A DNA stretch of 64,000 nucleotides from Desulfofundulus luciae (GCF_030813795.1 NZ_JAUSUX010000010.1:42547-106546), one strand, 5' to 3'; positions 52,349 to 62,584 are shown, counted from the first letter of the stretch. Program-made: numbers and translations. The notes: generated from the letters alone by a model not told the origin.

Positions 52349-53371
52349 ATGAAATTGCACTCATATCTTTTGAGAAGGCTCTTACTTTCCATTTTTGTGC
52401 TGGTCGGGCTTTCGATTGTAATTTTCATTATTGCCCGCGTCGTGCCCGGCGATCCGGCTAGAATGGCTTTGGGGCCGAGAGCACCCCAGTTTGCGGTGGA
52501 TGCGTTGCGGGAGGAAATGCACCTGGATAAACCCCTGGTAGCTCAATACTATTACTGGATTAAAGGGGTTGCCACCGGTGACCTGGGCAGGTCACTGGTA
52601 ACCAAACGCGGGGTACTGGAAGATATCATGGAATTTCTTCCGGCAACCATGGAACTGGTCATGGTATCGGCCATATTTGTGATTGTCTTTTCCATATTGT
52701 TCGGCACCCTGGCGGCCAGGTACAAAGATAAATGGGTAGATAGCGTGATCAGGATTATGGCGTATACGGGGGTTGCCGTGCCGTCATTCGTGCTGGCCGT
52801 GTTATTCGTGCTCATATTTGGCTATCTCTGGCCGGTGATACCTGCTCTGGGCCGTCTTAGTGCCGGAGTGCAACCACCCGTATCCATTACAGGCTTGCTC
52901 ACTATTGACAGCCTGCTCACCGGTGACTTTCCGGTTTTTTGGGATGCTCTCAAACACCTGTTCCTGCCGGCACTGGCCCTGGCTATCGGTCCTATATTTC
53001 AGGAAGCCCGGATTATCAGATCTGCCATGACCGACAACATGGGGAAAGACTACGTGGCGGCGGCGGTGGGATACGGAATTCCAAACCACATCATTATGGG
53101 TAAATATCTATTGAAACCATCCCTGATACCGGCTGTTTCCGTAATGGGCCTGGATATCGCTTCCTTGATGGGGAATGCCTTTCTGGTCGAAGTAATCTTC
53201 AACTGGCCGGGGATTTCCCGCTATGGCATGGAGGCCATGCTTCGAAAGGATCTAAATGCTATTTCGGCGGTAATTATCGTATTTGGCTTAATCTTTGTCC
53301 TGGTAAATATACTGGTGGACCTTATAGTTGCTTATCTCGATCCACGCATCAGGCTGGGAGGAAAACTTTGA
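52349..53371 (+). CDS. ABC transporter permease (DppB/OppB type)
   Basis: 340 residues, six membrane helices. YLLRRLLLSIFVLVGLSIVIFIIARVVPGDPARMALG is the characteristic DppB start, and the EAA-type cytoplasmic loop is MTDNMGKDYVAAAVGYGIPNHIIMGKYLLKPSLIP. It pairs with the next permease, whose ATG overlaps its TGA by four bases. Confidence 0.93.
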   Translation: MKLHSYLLRRLLLSIFVLVGLSIVIFIIARVVPGDPARMALGPRAPQFAVDALREEMHLDKPLVAQYYYWIKGVATGDLGRSLVTKRGVLEDIMEFLPATMELVMVSAIFVIVFSILFGTLAARYKDKWVDSVIRIMAYTGVAVPSFVLAVLFVLIFGYLWPVIPALGRLSAGVQPPVSITGLLTIDSLLTGDFPVFWDALKHLFLPALALAIGPIFQEARIIRSAMTDNMGKDYVAAAVGYGIPNHIIMGKYLLKPSLIPAVSVMGLDIASLMGNAFLVEVIFNWPGISRYGMEAMLRKDLNAISAVIIVFGLIFVLVNILVDLIVAYLDPRIRLGGKL

Positions 53372-54288
53372 TGAATGTCAACTTGCAACCCGCTTCAGAT
53401 ATAAATGTTCCATCTTTTGCAGCCAGGTTTAAAGAGGGGTTTAGAAAAAAATGGTATAAGTTTTCTCGTAATAAATTATCTGTGGCTGGCCTGGTAATCG
53501 TGCTGGCCATTGTAATGGCGGCTGTTCTGGCACCTTATATTACTCCTTACCCGGAACATGCCGGAAAATTCGTAGACTATGGCAATGCCAGCCTTGCTCC
53601 TTCCGCCACCCACCTGTTTGGAACCGACATTTTCGGGCGTGATATCCTGTCCAGGATCATCTTTGCCTTCCGGGGGGCGTTGTTAATGGCGGTACTGGTG
53701 CTGGCCATTGCTGTTCCGGTTGGTGTTTTTTTAGGTTTGCTGGCCGGCTATTACAAGGGAAGTTTACTGGATACCATCATAATGCGCGTCACCGACATTT
53801 TCCTGTCGGTACCTCCCCTGTTGCTGGCCCTGGCTATTGCCGCAGTTTTAGAGCCGAACCTCACCAATGCCATGATTGCCATTACGGTCATGTGGTGGCC
53901 GTGGTACACCCGGCTGGTTTATGGCATGGCTACTTCCCTGCGCAACGAATACTTTGTAACGGCAGCCGAACTAATTGGGGCCAGCAAGTTCCACATCCTT
54001 TTTCGCGAGATCCTGCCCAACTGCCTTTCTCCAATTTTTACCAAGATGGCCCTGGATGTGGGCTGGGTGATTTTAATCGGGGCAGCTTTGAGCTTTGTCG
54101 GTTTGGGCGAACAGCCACCCACCCCGGCTCTGGGCCAGATGGTCTCCGATGGAACCCGGTACATGCCCGATCTCTGGTGGATGACTGTCTTCCCATCCCT
54201 GGCCATCGCAGTAATGATTTTAGGTTTCAACCTGCTGGGTGACGGAGTCCGGGATATGCTGGCCAAGGGGGAACATGACCATGAGTAA
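53368..54288 (+). CDS. ABC transporter permease (DppC/OppC type)
   Basis: 306 residues. An N-terminal OppC extension (FSRNKLSVAGLVIVLAIVMAAVLAPYITPY), HLFGTDIFGRDILSRIIF, then the transport domain with EYFVTAAELIGASKFHILFREILPNC as the ATPase-contact loop. It ends overlapping the first ATPase gene. Confidence 0.93.
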   Translation: MMNVNLQPASDINVPSFAARFKEGFRKKWYKFSRNKLSVAGLVIVLAIVMAAVLAPYITPYPEHAGKFVDYGNASLAPSATHLFGTDIFGRDILSRIIFAFRGALLMAVLVLAIAVPVGVFLGLLAGYYKGSLLDTIIMRVTDIFLSVPPLLLALAIAAVLEPNLTNAMIAITVMWWPWYTRLVYGMATSLRNEYFVTAAELIGASKFHILFREILPNCLSPIFTKMALDVGWVILIGAALSFVGLGEQPPTPALGQMVSDGTRYMPDLWWMTVFPSLAIAVMILGFNLLGDGVRDMLAKGEHDHE

Positions 54289-55255
54289 CCCTGTTTTAGA
54301 AATTAAGAACCTTCATGTTTGGTACCGCACTTATGGCGGTTACTCCAGGGTCCTGGATGGCGTAAACCTGCACGTATACAAAGGTGAAAAAGTGGGACTG
54401 GTGGGTGAAGCCGGTTGTGGAAAGACGACTACCATGCGATCAGTATTAAGAATACTTCCCGAGGGACAGGCGCACATACCTGAAGGTCAGATCCTGTACC
54501 ATGGAAATGACATACTTAAAATGAAACCCCGGGAACTCCAGCAGGTGCGTACCAGAGGCATTTCCATGATTTTTCAGGAACCGGCGGCTGCACTAAATCC
54601 GGTTTTTACCGTGGGGACCCAAATGTTTGATGTGATCAAATATTCCGGCTTGAGCAAAGAAGAGAGCAGGAAGGATAACATTAAAAGGCTGGCCATTCAG
54701 GCAATAAAGGAGGTGTATATTCCTGATCCCGAGCGGATCCTGAACTGCTACCCGAACCAGTTGAGCGGGGGAATGAAACAGCGAATTTGTATAGCCATGG
54801 CCATAGTTACAGCCCGTGAATTACTGATTGCAGATGAACCGGGAACCTCCCTGGATGTAACTATTCAGGACCAGGTGCACAGGCTCCTGAGGGGGCTGGT
54901 TGAAAAGAAAGGAATGTCTTTGATTATGATCACCCACTCCCTTGGAGTCGCTCGTGAGTTAACAGACCGCATTTACGTCATGTATGCCGGGAATATTGTC
55001 GAAGTGGCCCGGACCAGCGTTCTCTTTGCCAACCCCCTTCACCCTTATACCCTTGGCCTGCTGTCGTCCGTGCCCAGGCTTACGGGCGGCGGTGTGGCCG
55101 AAGGCATCTATGGTCGTATACCCGATTACCTGCGCCCTCCCGGTGGGTGCCGTTTTCACCCTCGCTGTCCCCGGGCTGTACAGAGGTGCAGGGAAGAAAA
55201 GCCCCTTCTCAGAGACCTGGGAGACGGCCACCAGGTAGCCTGTTTTCAGGTATAA
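54281..55255 (+). CDS. ABC transporter ATP-binding protein (DppD type)
   Basis: About 324 residues. Walker A GEAGCGKTTT, Q-loop FQEPAAALNP, signature LSGGMKQR, Walker B LLIADEPGTSLD (Gly where Thr is usual), H-loop ITHS. The C-terminal oligopeptide-transporter extension carries CRFHPRCPRAVQRC, a Cys motif common in DppD/OppD that may hold an iron-sulfur cluster. ATG 54281 is preferred over 54275. Confidence 0.92.
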   Translation: MSNPVLEIKNLHVWYRTYGGYSRVLDGVNLHVYKGEKVGLVGEAGCGKTTTMRSVLRILPEGQAHIPEGQILYHGNDILKMKPRELQQVRTRGISMIFQEPAAALNPVFTVGTQMFDVIKYSGLSKEESRKDNIKRLAIQAIKEVYIPDPERILNCYPNQLSGGMKQRICIAMAIVTARELLIADEPGTSLDVTIQDQVHRLLRGLVEKKGMSLIMITHSLGVARELTDRIYVMYAGNIVEVARTSVLFANPLHPYTLGLLSSVPRLTGGGVAEGIYGRIPDYLRPPGGCRFHPRCPRAVQRCREEKPLLRDLGDGHQVACFQV

Positions 55256-55269
55256 GGAGATGAGAAATC

Positions 55270-56265
55270 ATGAATGCACCCATCATGACCATTAACAATT
55301 TGAAAATGTACTTTCCGGTGCAAAAATCAAAAGGTAAGCCCGTTTATGTGAAGGCCGTGGACGGGGTTGACTTAACCATCCACAGAGGGGAAATCATGGG
55401 CCTGGTGGGAGAATCGGGTTCGGGTAAAAGTACCCTGGCCTACACGGTCATGGGCATGTATAAGCCTACCGGTGGACAGATCATTTTTCAGGGCCGGGAT
55501 ATCAGTATGAGTAGTGACAAACGCCCTCTTTCCTTAAAAAAAGATTTGCAGATAGTTTTCCAGGACCCCGGTTCTTCCTTGAACCCGTCTCATAACATCC
55601 GTCAAATTCTGGAGCTGCCCTTGCGGGTACATAAGATTGTCAAGAGAGAAGAGATGGAGAGGAAGATCACGCAAATCCTGCAGATGGTGGAGTTATCGCC
55701 TAATTACATGTATAAGTCTCCTGCTTCCATGGGCGGCGGGGAAAGACAGATGGTATCCATTGCCCGTGCCCTCGCTACCGATCCCACGTTCATAATTCTG
55801 GACGAACCAACCTCTGCCCTGGATGTTTCCATTCAGGCTAAAATAATTAATATGCTTTTAAAATTACAGCAGGAAAAGCAACTAACTTATTTATTTATTA
55901 CCCATGATTTAAGCTTGATGCGAAACATTGCCACAAGGGTGGCCATTATGTACCTGGGGAAAATTTGCGAAATGGCCGATACCGTTGAATTCTTTAGAAA
56001 TCCCCTTCACCCCTATACCAGAATGCTTCTTTCCTCTATTCCGGTGGTTTCCGAAGAGGAGGAGGCACTGAAGCCTAAAAAGGTCATCTCTACCGGTGAG
56101 ATACCTTCTCCGGTAAATGTGCCGCCCGGCTGCAGCTTCCACCTCCGGTGTCCGGAAAAGACTGAGTTGTGTTTCCGGGAAGACCCCGTAATGTTGGAGG
56201 TGTCTCCCGGTCACCTGGTGCGCTGTCATGCTTATCAAAAGACTGCCGGTGTTAACGTTGCTTGA
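55270..56265 (+). CDS. ABC transporter ATP-binding protein (DppF type)
   Basis: 331 residues. Walker [11 protein letters not shown]-loop [10 protein letters not shown], Walker [15 protein letters not shown] and H-loop ITHDLS. The signature region reads MGGGERQM, slightly off the usual LSGGQRQR. The C-terminus has [14 protein letters not shown]. It completes the five-gene importer. Confidence 0.93.
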   Translation: MNAPIMTINNLKMYFPVQKSKGKPVYVKAVDGVDLTIHRGEIMGLVGESGSGKSTLAYTVMGMYKPTGGQIIFQGRDISMSSDKRPLSLKKDLQIVFQDPGSSLNPSHNIRQILELPLRVHKIVKREEMERKITQILQMVELSPNYMYKSPASMGGGERQMVSIARALATDPTFIILDEPTSALDVSIQAKIINMLLKLQQEKQLTYLFITHDLSLMRNIATRVAIMYLGKICEMADTVEFFRNPLHPYTRMLLSSIPVVSEEEEALKPKKVISTGEIPSPVNVPPGCSFHLRCPEKTELCFREDPVMLEVSPGHLVRCHAYQKTAGVNVA

Positions 56266-56338
56266 AGGTAGTGAGATTTTTCTAGATTTTATCTGGTTTG
56301 CATTACCGGGAAACTAATTTTTGGAGGGAATTTAATCC

Positions 56339-57124
56339 GTGAGTAAGAAACGAATCCTGTTTATTAATCCTGTTGGCCACAATAATTGGGATAGTGCGAT
56401 AAAAGATTACCTGGAAGAGGCCAGGAGCGAATCCACAATAGTGGACGTTATCTCTCTCCAAAAAGGTCCCCACCACCTGGAGTATCACTACTACGAGGCT
56501 TTAATTGGAGTGGATTTGCTTAACACCATTAAATGGGCTGAAAAGGACGGTTACGACGCGGCAGTGATTGGATGCTTCTATGATCCTTTCCTGGAGGAGG
56601 CCCGTGAGATTTGCGAACGGATGGTAGTAACGGCCCCGGCCGAGTCCTCTCTACAACTGGCCAGTGTGCTGGGTGATTCCTTTTCGATTATTGTGGGCAG
56701 GAAAAAGTGGATTCCTGCCATGCGGCGCAATGTTTTGAAATACGGCTACGGCGAAAAACTGGCCTCATTCCGGTCCCTGGAACTGGGGGTGCTGGATTTT
56801 CACGCCGATGAATACCGTACCAGAAACCGGCTGGTGGAGGAAGCACGAAAGGCCGTGGAAGAGGATAGGGCGGAAACGATTGTTTTAGGTTGCACCATGC
56901 AGTTTGGTTTCTACAGGGAACTCCAGGAAATGGTGGGAGTACCCGTTATTGATGTGGTGCTGGCACCATTCAAACATGCCGAGTTTTTGGTTGACTTAAG
57001 AGACCGTTTCGGGTGGGTGACCAGTAAGGTGGGGGGCTATGAAACTCCACCCGCCCGTGAGATAAGGGAGTGGCGGCTGGATGAGCAGTACGCCATGGCA
57101 GGGCTCTGGAGCGAAAAGAAGTAG
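56339..57124 (+). CDS. aspartate/glutamate/hydantoin racemase family protein
   Basis: 261 residues. Two Cys-containing active-site motifs, AVIGCFYDPFLEEAREI and IVLGCTMQFGFYRELQE, are those of the Asp/Glu/hydantoin racemase superfamily, which uses two cysteines for cofactor-independent racemisation. In hydantoin operons such enzymes convert D- and L-5-substituted hydantoins. GTG 56339 with GGAGGGAA. Adjacent to importer and hydantoinase genes, consistent with that role. Confidence 0.85.
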   Translation: MSKKRILFINPVGHNNWDSAIKDYLEEARSESTIVDVISLQKGPHHLEYHYYEALIGVDLLNTIKWAEKDGYDAAVIGCFYDPFLEEAREICERMVVTAPAESSLQLASVLGDSFSIIVGRKKWIPAMRRNVLKYGYGEKLASFRSLELGVLDFHADEYRTRNRLVEEARKAVEEDRAETIVLGCTMQFGFYRELQEMVGVPVIDVVLAPFKHAEFLVDLRDRFGWVTSKVGGYETPPAREIREWRLDEQYAMAGLWSEKK

Positions 57125-57251
57125 ATCGTTTTTTTACACTTCAGCATTAAGCGTTAAAGAGATCCTGGCCCGGTGTTAGTTTGGTTTGCAGCCGGGTGGT
57201 GTACTGATTATAGAAGCGTCTGAGTTCCTTCCCGTGAAGGGAGGTTTGAAT

Positions 57252-58343
57252 ATGGATGTATTTTCGAAAAGGGTGGCCAGGGTACAGCAATTAATGGGCC
57301 GGAAAGGCATTGACTACCTGGTTCTGGCTCCCACCGCCAATATGTTTTACCTGACGGGGTTGAAAACAGTAGCCGATGAACGCCTTCAGGTTACCGTATT
57401 GCCGGCGGAAGGTCCCTTAACGTTGGTTTTGCCTGAGATGTATAAAGAATATGCCGCCAAGATCCATGGGCATTACCGCTTGCTTACCTGGCCCGATCAC
57501 CAGGACCCGGTGGAACTGGTCATGGCGGCGGTAACCACAAAACAAGGGCGGGTTGCGGTAGATGAAAAAATGTGGGCGGGCCATTTCTTGAGCATTATGC
57601 GGGCTTTCTCCGGCTTTCAATTCGTGGCCGCCCGGGATGTCATGTCAGAGGTGCGTGTTTGCAAAGACGAAACAGAGCTGGCCCTGCTGGAGCAGGCAGG
57701 AAAGCTAGCGGACCGGGTAATGGGTGAAGTGCTGAAAGAAATCAGGGAAGGTGTTACGGAGAAAGAACTGGCCCTATTTATTGAGAACACCATTAAGGCG
57801 TTGGGCGCTGAAGATATTTCCTTTAAGCCCATTGTAGCTTCAGGCCCTAACGGTTCTTTGCCGCATCACATCACCGGCGATCGAAAACTGCAAAAGGGTG
57901 ATTTTATCGTCCTGGATTTCGGTGCGGTGGTGGGGGGGTACTGTTCGGATATTACCCGTACATTTTGCCTGGGTAAGGCCACCCCGGAGGGAAAAGAGGT
58001 TTACCGCTTGGTGCAGGAGGCCAATGAGCTGGGCTTTCAGTCGGCCAGGGAAGGTGTTCCCTGCGGGGATGTAGACAGGGCTGCCCGGGGCTTAATCTCC
58101 CGTGCAGGCTACGGGGACTACTTCATTCACCGGACCGGTCACGGCATTGGCCTGGATTGTCATGAGGATCCCTACCTGGTTGAAGGAAACACCACTCCCC
58201 TCCGGCAGGGAATGGTTTTTAGCGTGGAACCGGGGATCTACCTGCCCGGAAAACTGGGCGTGCGCATTGAAGATATTGTGGCCGTAACCAGTGACGGTCC
58301 GATCCGCTTGAATAATTTTTCCAGGGAACTGCTCGAAATATAA
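57252..58343 (+). CDS. M24 family metallopeptidase (Xaa-Pro aminopeptidase / creatinase-like)
   Basis: 363 residues from ATG 57252 (AGGGAGGTTTGAAT upstream). A creatinase-type N-domain (VQQLMGRKGIDYLVLAPTANMFYLTGL) precedes the pita-bread domain with all five metal ligands: VLDFGAVVGGYCSD (D about 222 and 233), HRTGHGIGLDCHEDP (H about 296), SVEPGIY (E about 325) and RIEDIV (E about 339). With two metal-binding Asp it is likely a dimetal peptidase rather than creatinase itself. In the operon it may cleave the ring-opened product or an imported Xaa-Pro peptide. Confidence 0.88.
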   Translation: MDVFSKRVARVQQLMGRKGIDYLVLAPTANMFYLTGLKTVADERLQVTVLPAEGPLTLVLPEMYKEYAAKIHGHYRLLTWPDHQDPVELVMAAVTTKQGRVAVDEKMWAGHFLSIMRAFSGFQFVAARDVMSEVRVCKDETELALLEQAGKLADRVMGEVLKEIREGVTEKELALFIENTIKALGAEDISFKPIVASGPNGSLPHHITGDRKLQKGDFIVLDFGAVVGGYCSDITRTFCLGKATPEGKEVYRLVQEANELGFQSAREGVPCGDVDRAARGLISRAGYGDYFIHRTGHGIGLDCHEDPYLVEGNTTPLRQGMVFSVEPGIYLPGKLGVRIEDIVAVTSDGPIRLNNFSRELLEI

Positions 58344-58368
58344 GGTCTGTCCATTGAAAGGAGGTGTC

Positions 58369-58722
58369 GTGTTGAAGGTTGTAAAGAAGGAGCAGTTTTG
58401 CGCTGCCGTTAGTGAAAGTTGCCCGTTGAAACTCTTGATTTCCGGAAGGGAGCACGGCGCAAAAAACTGCCAGGTGGGAATGGCAGTGTTGAAACCGGGT
58501 CAAAGGTTGCCGGCATCAGGCTATTCCTGGCACGCCTCCGAGGAGGTTTCCTATATCCTTGCCGGGAAAATCCGGGTGGATACTGATACCGGTAGTGAAA
58601 TAGTGGAAGAGGGAGATCTGGTGTTTATGCCCGGAAACAAGCCCCATGCCAGCACCAATATATCCCAGGGGGAAGCAAAAATTTTGTGGTTTGTTACCCC
58701 GCACACAGTACCCGAAAACTAG
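58369..58722 (+). CDS. cupin domain protein
   Basis: About 117 residues, a single small beta-barrel: VGMAVLKPGQRLPASGYSWHASEEVSYILAGKIRVDTDTG (cupin motif 1) and LVFMPGNKPHASTNIS (motif 2). Likely metal-binding. It may be an enzyme or a stabiliser in the same pathway; substrate unknown. GTG 58369 or TTG 58372, behind AAAGGAGGTG. Confidence 0.82.
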   Translation: MLKVVKKEQFCAAVSESCPLKLLISGREHGAKNCQVGMAVLKPGQRLPASGYSWHASEEVSYILAGKIRVDTDTGSEIVEEGDLVFMPGNKPHASTNISQGEAKILWFVTPHTVPEN

Positions 58723-58740
58723 AGGCCTGGAGGGTTGTTC

Positions 58741-60795
58741 ATGAGTCTAAGAATAGCAATCGACATTGGAGGAACCTTCACCGACTTTGTATGCTTGAAT
58801 GAAGAAACCGGTCAGGTAATTGATGAAAAAGCCCACACGACTCCGGAAAACTTTGCTAACGGGGTAATCAATGCCATTGAGAAAACCGGTATTGATTTAG
58901 CGCAAACCGTATACTTTGTACATGGTACCACCGTGGTAATTAATGCCGTTACGGAGAGAAAAGGGGCCAAAACGGCTCTGGTCACCACTAAAGGGTTCAG
59001 GGACGTATTGGAAATCGGCAGGGCCAACCGGCCTGATTTATATAATTACTTTTATAAAAAGCCCCGTCCTTTTGTTCCCAGACACCTGCGGTTTGAGGTG
59101 GACGAGCGCCTTAACTATAAAGGCGAGGTGCTGAAAAGTGTATCGGAAGAAGAAGTGGTGGAAATAGCCAAAAAGATCAAGAAAGAAGGCGTTGCAGCGG
59201 TAGCAGTGTGCCTTTTACATTCCTATGCCAATCCGGAACACGAGCGGCTGGTCGGCCGTATTCTGGCCAGGGAATTGCCAGGGGTGGAGATCACCATTTC
59301 GTCAGATTTAATTAAGGAATGGCGCGAGTATGAGCGGACCAGTACAACCGTACTCAATGCCTATGTAAAACCGGCGGCCACCAGGTACCTTGATACCCTG
59401 CAGGAACGTTTGGAAGAAATGGGGCTCAAGGTAGAACCCCACGCCATGCTTTCCAACGGGGGAACGGCCACTTTTGCCCGGTCCAAGGAAGTGCCCATCA
59501 CCCTGATCGAGTCGGGACCAGTAGGAGGAGTAATCGGTGCTGCCGCCCTGGGCAAAATTATTGGCGAGGACAATTTAATTACTTTTGATATTGGGGGTAC
59601 CACGGCCAAGACCTCCTTGATCAGCAGGGGCGAGGTCAAGATTACCACCGATTACAAGCTGGAATGGACTCCCAAATTTGCCGGGTATCCGGTAAAAACT
59701 CCCATTGTGGACATTATCGAGATTGGCGCCGGCGGGGGAAGCATCGCCTGGATAGACGATGTAGGGGTGCTGAAAGTGGGGCCCCAGAGCGCCGGAGCGG
59801 ACCCCGGCCCGGTCTGTTACGGTCTGGGTGGAACAGAGCCCACATTAACCGATGCCAATTTAATTGCCGGTCGGATTGATCCCAACAGCTTCCTCGGTGG
59901 CGAGTTTAAAGTCAGCCTCGACCTGGCCCGGAAGGCCATGGAACCCATTGCCAGACACTTTGGTATAAGCATTGAGGAAGCTGCGCTGGGTGTGATTAAA
60001 ACAGCCAATAACAATATGCTGAACGCCTTAAAGCTCATCTCCGTGCGCAGGGGTTATGATCCCAGGGACTTTGTTATGGTGGCCATGGGCGGAAACGGGG
60101 CGGTTCACGGCCCGTTCCTGGCTGCCGAGTTAAAGGTAGGCAAGCTCATTGTTCCAAATATGCCCGCTACCTTCTCAGCCTGGGGAATGTTGATGACCGA
60201 CCTGAGGCAGGATTTCATTCAAACCCAGATTATGCCTGTGATCGGATGCGACCTGGGTAGAGTGAACGCTATTTACCAGGAAATGGAACAAGAGGCTCTG
60301 GCCGTTTATGAAAAGCAGGGTATATCCCCAGAGGACATTGTGTTTGTCAGGACTGCCGATTTGCGCTATATTGGCCAGGAACACACAGTCAGGACCCCGG
60401 TTGGTAACGGCATTATTCGAGAAGAAGACCTGATTACCATCAGGAAGGCCTTTGATCGCAACCATCATCAGCAATACACCTTTAGCCTGGATTATGCTCC
60501 GGCCGAGTTTGTCAATTTCAACTTGACCGCTTTTGGAATGGTTAAAAAGCCGGAGATAAAGAAAATGCCTCCTGCCGGTTCCTTGCATGATGCCCTTAAA
60601 GGAGAAAGGGTTATCGACTTTGATGAGCACGGCCGGTTGATGAGCAAGGTATACGCCAGGGGCATGCTGGGGCCGGGTCATAAAATCCAGGGGCCGGCTG
60701 CCATAGAAGAACCCAAGTCGGTAACCATCCTTTACCCCGGTCAAACGCTGGAAGTAGACGATTACGGCAACCTGATCATTTATACGGGGGTGTAG
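58741..60795 (+). CDS. hyuA: hydantoinase/oxoprolinase subunit A (HyuA family)
   Basis: 684 residues. AIDIGGTFTDFVCLNEETG and a second ATP-site motif TFDIGGTTAKTSLI define the ATP-binding hydantoinase A / 5-oxoprolinase fold; EIGAGGGSIAWIDDVGVLKVGPQSAGADPGPVCYG is the family core. With HyuB it forms ATP-dependent cyclic-amide hydrolases (N-methylhydantoinase, 5-oxoprolinase, caprolactamase) or carboxylases for ketones. Chemistry on a hydantoin-like ring is inferred from the racemase and importer next to it. ATG 58741. Confidence 0.92.
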   Translation: MSLRIAIDIGGTFTDFVCLNEETGQVIDEKAHTTPENFANGVINAIEKTGIDLAQTVYFVHGTTVVINAVTERKGAKTALVTTKGFRDVLEIGRANRPDLYNYFYKKPRPFVPRHLRFEVDERLNYKGEVLKSVSEEEVVEIAKKIKKEGVAAVAVCLLHSYANPEHERLVGRILARELPGVEITISSDLIKEWREYERTSTTVLNAYVKPAATRYLDTLQERLEEMGLKVEPHAMLSNGGTATFARSKEVPITLIESGPVGGVIGAAALGKIIGEDNLITFDIGGTTAKTSLISRGEVKITTDYKLEWTPKFAGYPVKTPIVDIIEIGAGGGSIAWIDDVGVLKVGPQSAGADPGPVCYGLGGTEPTLTDANLIAGRIDPNSFLGGEFKVSLDLARKAMEPIARHFGISIEEAALGVIKTANNNMLNALKLISVRRGYDPRDFVMVAMGGNGAVHGPFLAAELKVGKLIVPNMPATFSAWGMLMTDLRQDFIQTQIMPVIGCDLGRVNAIYQEMEQEALAVYEKQGISPEDIVFVRTADLRYIGQEHTVRTPVGNGIIREEDLITIRKAFDRNHHQQYTFSLDYAPAEFVNFNLTAFGMVKKPEIKKMPPAGSLHDALKGERVIDFDEHGRLMSKVYARGMLGPGHKIQGPAAIEEPKSVTILYPGQTLEVDDYGNLIIYTGV

Positions 60796-60799
60796 ACTT

Positions 60800-62542
60800 A
60801 TGGCAAAAGTAGATCCATTCACCAGGGAGAATATTGCTCAGGGTTTGATTGCGGCAGCGGAAGAAATGTTTCTGACCTGGGGCCGTACCAGCCAGAGTAC
60901 CATCATCTACGAAGTGCTTGACTATGCCTGTGGTCTGACCGATGCCCGAGGAAATCTCATCGCCCAGGCCAACGGGGTGACCGGTTTTTTGGGAGCAATT
61001 ACCTATTCGGTGATCTCAACGCTGGAAAAGTTTGGCCTGGAGAATTTGAAGCCGGGGGATATCATTCTTACCAATGATCCCTTTACCGGCAGCGGCACCC
61101 ACCTGTGCGACGTATCAGCTGTTTTACCCATTTTTTACGACGGGGAACTGGTGGCGTTTGCTGCCAATAAAGGGCACTGGAATGAAATTGGCGGCAAAAA
61201 CCTGGGCAGCTGGTCTACAAATGCCACCGAGATCTATCAGGAGGGCTTGCAATTCCCGGTAATTAAAATTTATGAGGAAGGAAAATTAAACGAGGCAGTC
61301 AGGGATATGATTGCTGCCAATTGTCGTACTCCCGACATGACTCTGGGCGATTTATATGCTCAGACGGCTTCCCTGCGTATCGCAGAAAAAAGGGTGCTTG
61401 AGCTGTTTGACAAGTATGGTAAAGACGCTGTCATGGAAAGTATAGAGACATTGCTGGAGAACGGCAGAAAGCTGGCTCTTAAAGAGCTGGCTAAAATGCC
61501 CAAGGGCACCTTTGAAGCGGAAAGCTATATTGATGCCAATGCCAACGGTCTGGGTGATGTTTATATCAAAGTTAAGGTAACCATTACAGATGACAATTTT
61601 GTGGTGGACTTAACGGAGTCGGGGGACCAGATTGCCGCTCCCATCAACTGTACCAGATTTGGGGCCTACTCTGCCGGAAGAATTATTTACCATGCCCTGC
61701 TGAATCCAGACGCCGAGCCCAACGAAGGTTTTTATTCCCCGTTAAAAGTAATTGTGCGTGAAGGCAGCGTTTTTGCCGCCGTGCGACCGGCCCCGGTTTC
61801 CACCAACTGGGAGGCTTTGTCTCATATTACAGACCTGGTGGCGAAGGCGCTGGCCCCGGTGATACCGGAGAGAATAACGGCCGGTCACTTTTTAAGCATT
61901 ATCGGTACCATCCTGGCCGGAATCGAAGATGATACCGGGCAACCCTTTGTCCTGTGTGAACCCCAGGCCGGAGGATGGGGTGCCGGATACAACAAAGACG
62001 GTGAAAACGGTCTGGTAGCCATCGCCGATGGAGAAACGTATATGATTCCTGTTGAGGTTGCGGAGTACAAGTATCCCATTATAGTCGAACAATATGCTTT
62101 TAATCTCAGTACCGGTGCCGGTAAATTTAGAGGTGGTTGCGGGTTGATCAGGGATTACCGCTTGCTCAACTCGAATGCCGAATTGACAACTATTGTCAGC
62201 AGACACAGGATTCCACCTTGGGGATTTGCCGGAGGAAAGGATGGCTCGCCCAATGTGGTGGAAATCCATCCTGCAGATGGTTCAGAACCCATTATAGGTG
62301 CCACTTTCTCCAATTATCCCATGCGTAAAGGTGATTTAGTAAGATTTATTAGCGGTTGTGGCGGTGGTTATGGAGATCCCCTGGCGCGTCCGGTGGAAAA
62401 AGTATGGCAGGACGTCAAAGACGAATACATTACCATTGAAACGGCAGCCAGGGAATACGGTGTGATCATCGATCCGGTGACATTGGAAATTGACCGGGGG
62501 AAAACAGAGAAACTGCGGGAAGAAATGAGCAGGCAGAATTAA
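60800..62542 (+). CDS. hyuB: hydantoinase/oxoprolinase subunit B (HyuB family)
   Basis: 580 residues, normal length. VDPFTRENIAQGLIAAAEEMFLTWGRTSQSTIIYEVLDYACGLTDARGNLIAQ, GDIILTNDPFTGSGTHLCDVSAVLPIF, ANKGHWNEIGG and the C-terminal GCGLIRDYRLL...VRFISGCGGGYGDPLARP. It is the catalytic partner of HyuA and begins 5 bases after it. A terminator follows at 62553. Confidence 0.93.
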   Translation: MAKVDPFTRENIAQGLIAAAEEMFLTWGRTSQSTIIYEVLDYACGLTDARGNLIAQANGVTGFLGAITYSVISTLEKFGLENLKPGDIILTNDPFTGSGTHLCDVSAVLPIFYDGELVAFAANKGHWNEIGGKNLGSWSTNATEIYQEGLQFPVIKIYEEGKLNEAVRDMIAANCRTPDMTLGDLYAQTASLRIAEKRVLELFDKYGKDAVMESIETLLENGRKLALKELAKMPKGTFEAESYIDANANGLGDVYIKVKVTITDDNFVVDLTESGDQIAAPINCTRFGAYSAGRIIYHALLNPDAEPNEGFYSPLKVIVREGSVFAAVRPAPVSTNWEALSHITDLVAKALAPVIPERITAGHFLSIIGTILAGIEDDTGQPFVLCEPQAGGWGAGYNKDGENGLVAIADGETYMIPVEVAEYKYPIIVEQYAFNLSTGAGKFRGGCGLIRDYRLLNSNAELTTIVSRHRIPPWGFAGGKDGSPNVVEIHPADGSEPIIGATFSNYPMRKGDLVRFISGCGGGYGDPLARPVEKVWQDVKDEYITIETAAREYGVIIDPVTLEIDRGKTEKLREEMSRQN

Positions 62543-62552
62543 AGGGTATGAG

Positions 62553-62584
62553 GTGCGGCCACCGGTGCCGCACTTATTGTTTTT
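62553..62584 (+). terminator. intrinsic terminator after hyuB
   Basis: GTGCGGC (62553-62559) and GCCGCAC (62567-62573), 7-base loop, then TTATTGTTTTT. It separates the enzymes from the regulator gene. Confidence 0.8.
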
